Part shown: one piece after another, positions 60,844 to 64,000 of the stretch
Layout: every line of letters starts with the position of its first letter
Position numbering within the stretch: the stretch's first letter is position 1
Assembly: GCF_030709675.1 (NCBI RefSeq)
Contig: NZ_JAUZQD010000001.1
Span: forward strand, 744,001 to 808,000
Length of the DNA: 64,000 nucleotides
Direction of reading: 5' to 3'
Source: Symbioplanes lichenis
GTDB taxonomy: Bacteria > Actinomycetota > Actinomycetes > Mycobacteriales > Micromonosporaceae
Program-made: the position numbers and the translations under genes
Notes under the pieces: generated by a model
What the model saw: the letters and a program-made list of their open reading frames with translations, nothing else
What the model was told of the DNA's origin: nothing
The model's database searches: none

Positions 60844-62448
60844 ATGACTACGCACATCGCCAGGATCACCGCCGCGGCAGGCCGCGTGTGGCGCCACCAC
60901 TGGACCCATCGTCTCCGCATCTATGCCGCCGTGCTGCTGGTCAGCGTCGCGGGCGTGGTCGTCGGCACGATGCTGCTGGCCCACTCCGAGGTCGCGGTCG
61001 GCCCGTTCCGCGCCGACATGTCGGTCACCCCGTCGATCGAGGGCGGCACCGAGATCGACATCCCCCCGCTCGGCTCGCTCCACCTGGACAGCCACGACGG
61101 CCCGATCCACCTCAAGGTCGACCTGGGCTCGCTCGACCAGGAACGCACCGAGGCCCTCGTCGACGACCCCACCGCCATCAGTACGGTCGGCCAGTCCGCC
61201 GTCGACGACGTGACCCAGGGCGTCCTCAAGCTCGGCCTGCGCGCCCTCGGTGCGGCGATCGTGTGCGCGCTGCTGCTCTCCGCCCTGATCTTCCGCAACA
61301 TCCGCCGGGTCGCGGCCGCGGGCGTCCTCGCCCTGGTCGTCACCGGCGGCAGCCTCGGCCTGGCCGCCGGCACCATCCGTCCCAAGTCGATCAGCGAGCC
61401 ACGCTACGAGGGCCTGCTGGTCAACGCGCCCGCCGTCGTCGGTGACGCCCGCCGCATCGCGGACAACTACGGACGGTACGCCGACCAGCTCGCCGAGCTC
61501 GTCAGCAACGTGAGCCGCATCTACACCACCGTCTCGTCACTCCCCGTGCAGCCCGCCGGTAACACCACGCGCGTCCTGCACATCTCCGACATGCACCTCA
61601 ACCCCGCGTCCTGGGGCGTCATCCGAACCGTCGTCAAGCAGTGGGACATCGACGCCGTGATCGACACCGGGGACATGGTCGACTGGGGGACGAGCGCCGA
61701 GACCACGTACGTGAACAACATCGCGCAGGTCGGGGTCCCGTACATCTATGTCCGCGGCAACCACGACTCCACCGCGATCCAGGCCGCCGTGGCCCGCCAG
61801 AAGAACGCCAAGGTCCTGGACAACGCCACGGTCACCGTCGGCGGCCTGACCATCGCGGGCATCGGCGACCCCGAGTTCACGCCGGACAAGAGCGAGACCC
61901 CGCCGCCGGACAACGCCGACGACCCGGCCGGCAACCCGCTCCTCGCCGCGGGCGACCGCCTGGCCGCGACCGTCCGCGCCTCGCAGACCAAGGTCGGCAT
62001 CGCCCTCGTGCACGACCCGGCGATGGCGCCGCCGCTGGCCGGGACGGTTCCGCTCGTCCTCGCCGGGCACAAGCACCATCGCGAGGTGAGCGAGCTGCCG
62101 GCCTGGAACCCGGCGCCGGCGGCGTCCGCCAGTCCTTCCCCCGCGCCGTCCGCGTCCTCGGCGACCGCCGCCGAACAGACGCTGCTCATGGTGCAGGGCT
62201 CGACGGGCGGCGCGGGGCTGCGCGGCCTCGAGAAGGAGGAGCCGACGCCGCTGGCGATGTCGGTGCTCTACTTCGACGAAAATCAGGCCCTCAAGGCGTA
62301 CGACGACATCACCCTGGGCGGCACCGGCGAGTCGAACGTCGAGGTCCAGCGCAACGTGATCGGCATCAACGACCCGGAGCCCACGACCAACCCCTCCGTC
62401 AGCACCGGCGTCACGCCCGTCCAGCCGAGCCCGCAGATCAGCCGATAG
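60844..62448 (+). CDS. Membrane-anchored metallophosphoesterase
   Basis: A 534-residue protein with two or three N-terminal transmembrane helices (about 27-46, 135-152, 158-180) and an extracytoplasmic calcineurin-like domain. The metal site is complete: HISDMHLNP, IDTGDMVDWG, YVRGNHDSTA, LVHDP and LAGHKHHREV. A Pro/Ser/Ala-rich loop (about 420-440) interrupts the domain and the C-terminus is Thr/Pro-rich. It is 51 bases after the dehydrogenase lipoprotein and may be co-transcribed. Confidence 0.9.
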   Translation: MTTHIARITAAAGRVWRHHWTHRLRIYAAVLLVSVAGVVVGTMLLAHSEVAVGPFRADMSVTPSIEGGTEIDIPPLGSLHLDSHDGPIHLKVDLGSLDQERTEALVDDPTAISTVGQSAVDDVTQGVLKLGLRALGAAIVCALLLSALIFRNIRRVAAAGVLALVVTGGSLGLAAGTIRPKSISEPRYEGLLVNAPAVVGDARRIADNYGRYADQLAELVSNVSRIYTTVSSLPVQPAGNTTRVLHISDMHLNPASWGVIRTVVKQWDIDAVIDTGDMVDWGTSAETTYVNNIAQVGVPYIYVRGNHDSTAIQAAVARQKNAKVLDNATVTVGGLTIAGIGDPEFTPDKSETPPPDNADDPAGNPLLAAGDRLAATVRASQTKVGIALVHDPAMAPPLAGTVPLVLAGHKHHREVSELPAWNPAPAASASPSPAPSASSATAAEQTLLMVQGSTGGAGLRGLEKEEPTPLAMSVLYFDENQALKAYDDITLGGTGESNVEVQRNVIGINDPEPTTNPSVSTGVTPVQPSPQISR

Positions 62449-62525
62449 CCGTACGCTCGCCCGCCGCTTTCTCCCCCGTGCCGCCTTGTCTGGTGCGGGG
62501 GCGCCCTCGTGCGGGCCGCCTTTCC

Positions 62526-62655
62526 TGGCTCGCCTACTTCCCGGCGTCGCCCGCGCCCCGCCTCTTCCCGGCTCACCTACTTCCCGGCGTCGCCCGCGAC
62601 CCGCGTCTTCCTGGCTCACCTATTTTCCGGCGTCGCCCGCGACCCGCCACTTTCC
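62526..62655. repeat. Three 43-bp tandem repeats
   Basis: Copies begin at 62526, 62569 and 62612. Each contains GGCTCACCTACTTCCCGGCG followed by TCGCCCGCG. They fill most of the 267 bases between the phosphoesterase and the SMR gene. The last copy is diverged. No gene is supported here. Confidence 0.8.
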
Positions 62656-62715
62656 TTGCCCGCCCCCGCCGCTTTCCTTGCCCTCGTCAGCCGCCGTCCG
62701 GTCCGCCACTCCTGA

Positions 62716-63042
62716 TCAGTGGCCGGCCGCCCCGCCCACGTTGAGCACCACGACACCCGCGACGATGAGACCGACGCCGATCACCTTGACCCAGCTCAAC
62801 GGCTCCCCGAGAAAGATCGTCCCGATCGCCACGATGGCCGCGGTGCCCAGCCCCGACCACACCGCGTAAGCCACGCCGACCTGCACACCCTTGATCGCCT
62901 GCGACAAAAGCACGAACGACGCCGCGTACGCCCCCAGGCACACCACGGTGGGCCACAGCCGGCTGAACCCGTCGGTCGCCTTCAACATGCTGGTCGCGAA
63001 CACCTCGGCCGCGATCGCCCCAACCAGCCAAACGTAAGCCAT
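62716..63042 (-). CDS. SMR-family multidrug exporter
   Basis: A 108-residue protein with four hydrophobic helices and the proton/drug-coupling glutamate at E13 (WLVGAIAAEVFATSMLKA). VAYAVWSGLGTAAIVAIGTI and EPLSWVKVIGVGLIVAGVVV are typical of EmrE/QacE. It works as an antiparallel dimer that exports cationic drugs. The ATG at 63042 is chosen because the first helix begins at residue 3; the longer frame adds a basic, non-homologous stretch. Confidence 0.93.
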   Translation of the reverse strand: MAYVWLVGAIAAEVFATSMLKATDGFSRLWPTVVCLGAYAASFVLLSQAIKGVQVGVAYAVWSGLGTAAIVAIGTIFLGEPLSWVKVIGVGLIVAGVVVLNVGGAAGH

Positions 63043-63323
63043 CCCCCACCGTCCCGTCGCCGCCCTGACCAGCCGGCAGTCACAGCTCACCACCCCACAA
63101 GGCGCCCGGGCCCCTCGTGCCGACCAAGTCAGCCACCATCCTCGACGCCGCCCTCCCCACCCACCAACCCGACCGGCTTCGGCTCGACCAAGCCGACTCA
63201 TCCCCAGCCCCGTCCAACTCGCCGAAACCTACCGCCTACGTGGCTCCAAGTCCCCCGTACCAAGTCGCCGAGTTCACGGTCGCCAAGTTTGCCGCGCCTC
63301 TCCCGAAGCAGCCCCAACGACAA

Positions 63324-63352
63324 CGGCGCCCCGACAATCAGTCGGGGCGCCG
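63324..63352. terminator. Perfect hairpin downstream of gatB
   Basis: CGGCGCCCCGAC and its complement, a perfect 12-bp stem with loop AATCA. It lies in the 680-base gene-free region between the SMR start and the gatB stop. It may terminate gatB (370 bases away, minus strand) or be a regulatory site; neither side has a U tract. Confidence 0.5.
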
Positions 63353-63458
63353 AAGAGCCAAACGCGAACAACTCACTCAAACAGGCCGAGCACCGGCCCA
63401 GACGCAACGGGTCAGTCACACCAGATCAGCCAAGACGGCCAGCCGTAGCGAGCCCGCC

Positions 63459-63684
63459 AGGCCGAGCCGGGCCGAGCCGGGCGGCCGGGCCGAGCCGGGC
63501 GGCCGGGCCGAGCCGAGCCGAGCCGGGCGGCCGGGCCGAGCCGAGCCGGGCGGCCGGGCCGAGCCGGGCGGAGCCGAGCCGGGCGGCCGGGCCGAGCCGG
63601 GCGGCCGGGCCGAGCCGGGCGGCCGGGCCGAGCCGGGCGGAGCCGAGCCGAGCGGGCCGAGCCGAGCGGGCCGAGCGGGCCGAG
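63459..63684. repeat. Low-complexity GCCGAGCCGGGCGGCCGG array
   Basis: About 225 bases built of GCCGAGCC, GGGCGGCC and GGGCCGAG with an 18-bp period over most of it, ending 38 bases before the gatB stop. Only A, C and G occur on the plus strand until the final bases. Confidence 0.85.
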
Positions 63685-63722
63685 CTGTGACGGCCAGTCG
63701 GGGCAGGCTGGTCGCGTGGGGT

Positions 63723-64000
63723 TCAGCTGAGGCGGGCCAGGATCAGCTCGCGCACCGTCTTGGCGTCCGCCTGGCCGCGCGTGGTCTTCATGACCGCGCC
63801 GACCAGGGCGCCCGCCGCGGCGACCTTGCCGTCGCGGATCTTGGCGGCGACGTCCGGGTTGGCCGCGATGGCCTCGTCGACGGCCGCCTGGAGCGCGCCC
63901 GTGTCGGAGACGACCTCAAGCCCGCGGGCGCTCATCACCTGGGCGGGGTCGCCCTCGCCGGCGACGACGCCCTCGAGCACCTGCCGGGCCAGCTTGTCGT
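63723..64000 (-). CDS. gatB: Asp-tRNA(Asn)/Glu-tRNA(Gln) amidotransferase subunit B, C-terminal end
   Basis: The last 91 residues of GatB enter from the window edge (partial at the 5' side). [38 protein letters not shown] and [20 protein letters not shown] are the conserved YqeY-like tail that binds tRNA. The GatCAB complex converts Glu-tRNA(Gln) to Gln-tRNA(Gln); the tRNA-Gln(CTG) gene in this window is one expected substrate. The catalytic part lies outside. Confidence 0.95.
   Translation of the reverse strand, partial: DKLARQVLEGVVAGEGDPAQVMSARGLEVVSDTGALQAAVDEAIAANPDVAAKIRDGKVAAAGALVGAVMKTTRGQADAKTVRELILARLS

Overview
The window comes from a high-GC actinobacterium, most probably a member of Micromonosporaceae close to Actinoplanes. 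This rests on codon and GC usage, GTG starts, TGA/GTG overlaps, a lysine/alanine-tailed HU protein, an IclR-type NdgR-like regulator divergent from leuCD, and the neighbourhood ppk-mutT1-hup-leuDC-tRNA-Glu/Gln-ilv-gatB. It reads as ordinary chromosome. No phage genes and no CRISPR array were seen, and the only mobile-element trace is a 165-bp MITE-like element.

Layout. 1-2.1 kb: 3' end of polyphosphate kinase, a Nudix/histidine-phosphatase fusion and a small membrane protein. 2.2-6.3 kb: HU, leuD, leuC and the NdgR-type regulator. 6.3-8.4 kb: a metallo-beta-lactamase-fold hydrolase, repeat-rich spacers, two identical tRNA-Glu(CTC) genes and tRNA-Gln(CTG). 8.5-16.4 kb: regulator/enzyme pairs (TetR/NmrA, FAH hydrolase, ABC exporter with XRE regulator, ArfB, EamA exporter with LysR). 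16.4-18.4 kb: a lone GHKL ATPase whose C-terminus looks like a PD-(D/E)XK nuclease, the best candidate for an undescribed defence-type gene. 18.4-23.1 kb: a five-gene MoxR-DUF58-vWA-response regulator-histidine kinase operon. 23.2-28.2 kb: an M16 peptidase pair, an alpha/alpha-barrel protein and an EEP-family membrane protein.

28.3-45.8 kb is a branched-chain amino-acid region: cimA, ilvE, leuB, ilvB-ilvN-ilvC and ilvD, with serA and a mannosyl-3-phosphoglycerate synthase gene inserted. With leuCD at 3.5-5.6 kb this gives every enzyme for isoleucine from pyruvate by the citramalate route (CimA, LeuCD, LeuB, IlvBN, IlvC, IlvD, IlvE) and all valine steps; only leuA is missing for leucine. Two genes have clear ribosome-mediated attenuators: ilvB (10-codon leader peptide, probably leaderless) and cimA (19-codon leader peptide with Leu-Val-Leu-Ile-Ile). 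leuB has a terminator-like hairpin in its 5' region that may act similarly.

46-64 kb is accessory: SDR/TetR and PadR/FAD-monooxygenase pairs, the MITE, a short MetRS paralogue with a KLAKS motif, a LacI regulator, a second GGDEF-EAL protein flanked by inverted 70-bp repeats, an MFS exporter, a coupled MoaD-like/BNR-repeat pair, a PQQ-type sugar dehydrogenase lipoprotein, a membrane metallophosphoesterase, an SMR exporter and the 3' end of gatB.

The longer intergenic spaces repeatedly hold short tandem repeats of different sequence (periods 17, 18, 21, 24, 33 and 43 bp). The most striking is a 17-bp array whose units contain the DnaA-box sequence TGTGGACAA, just downstream of leuB.
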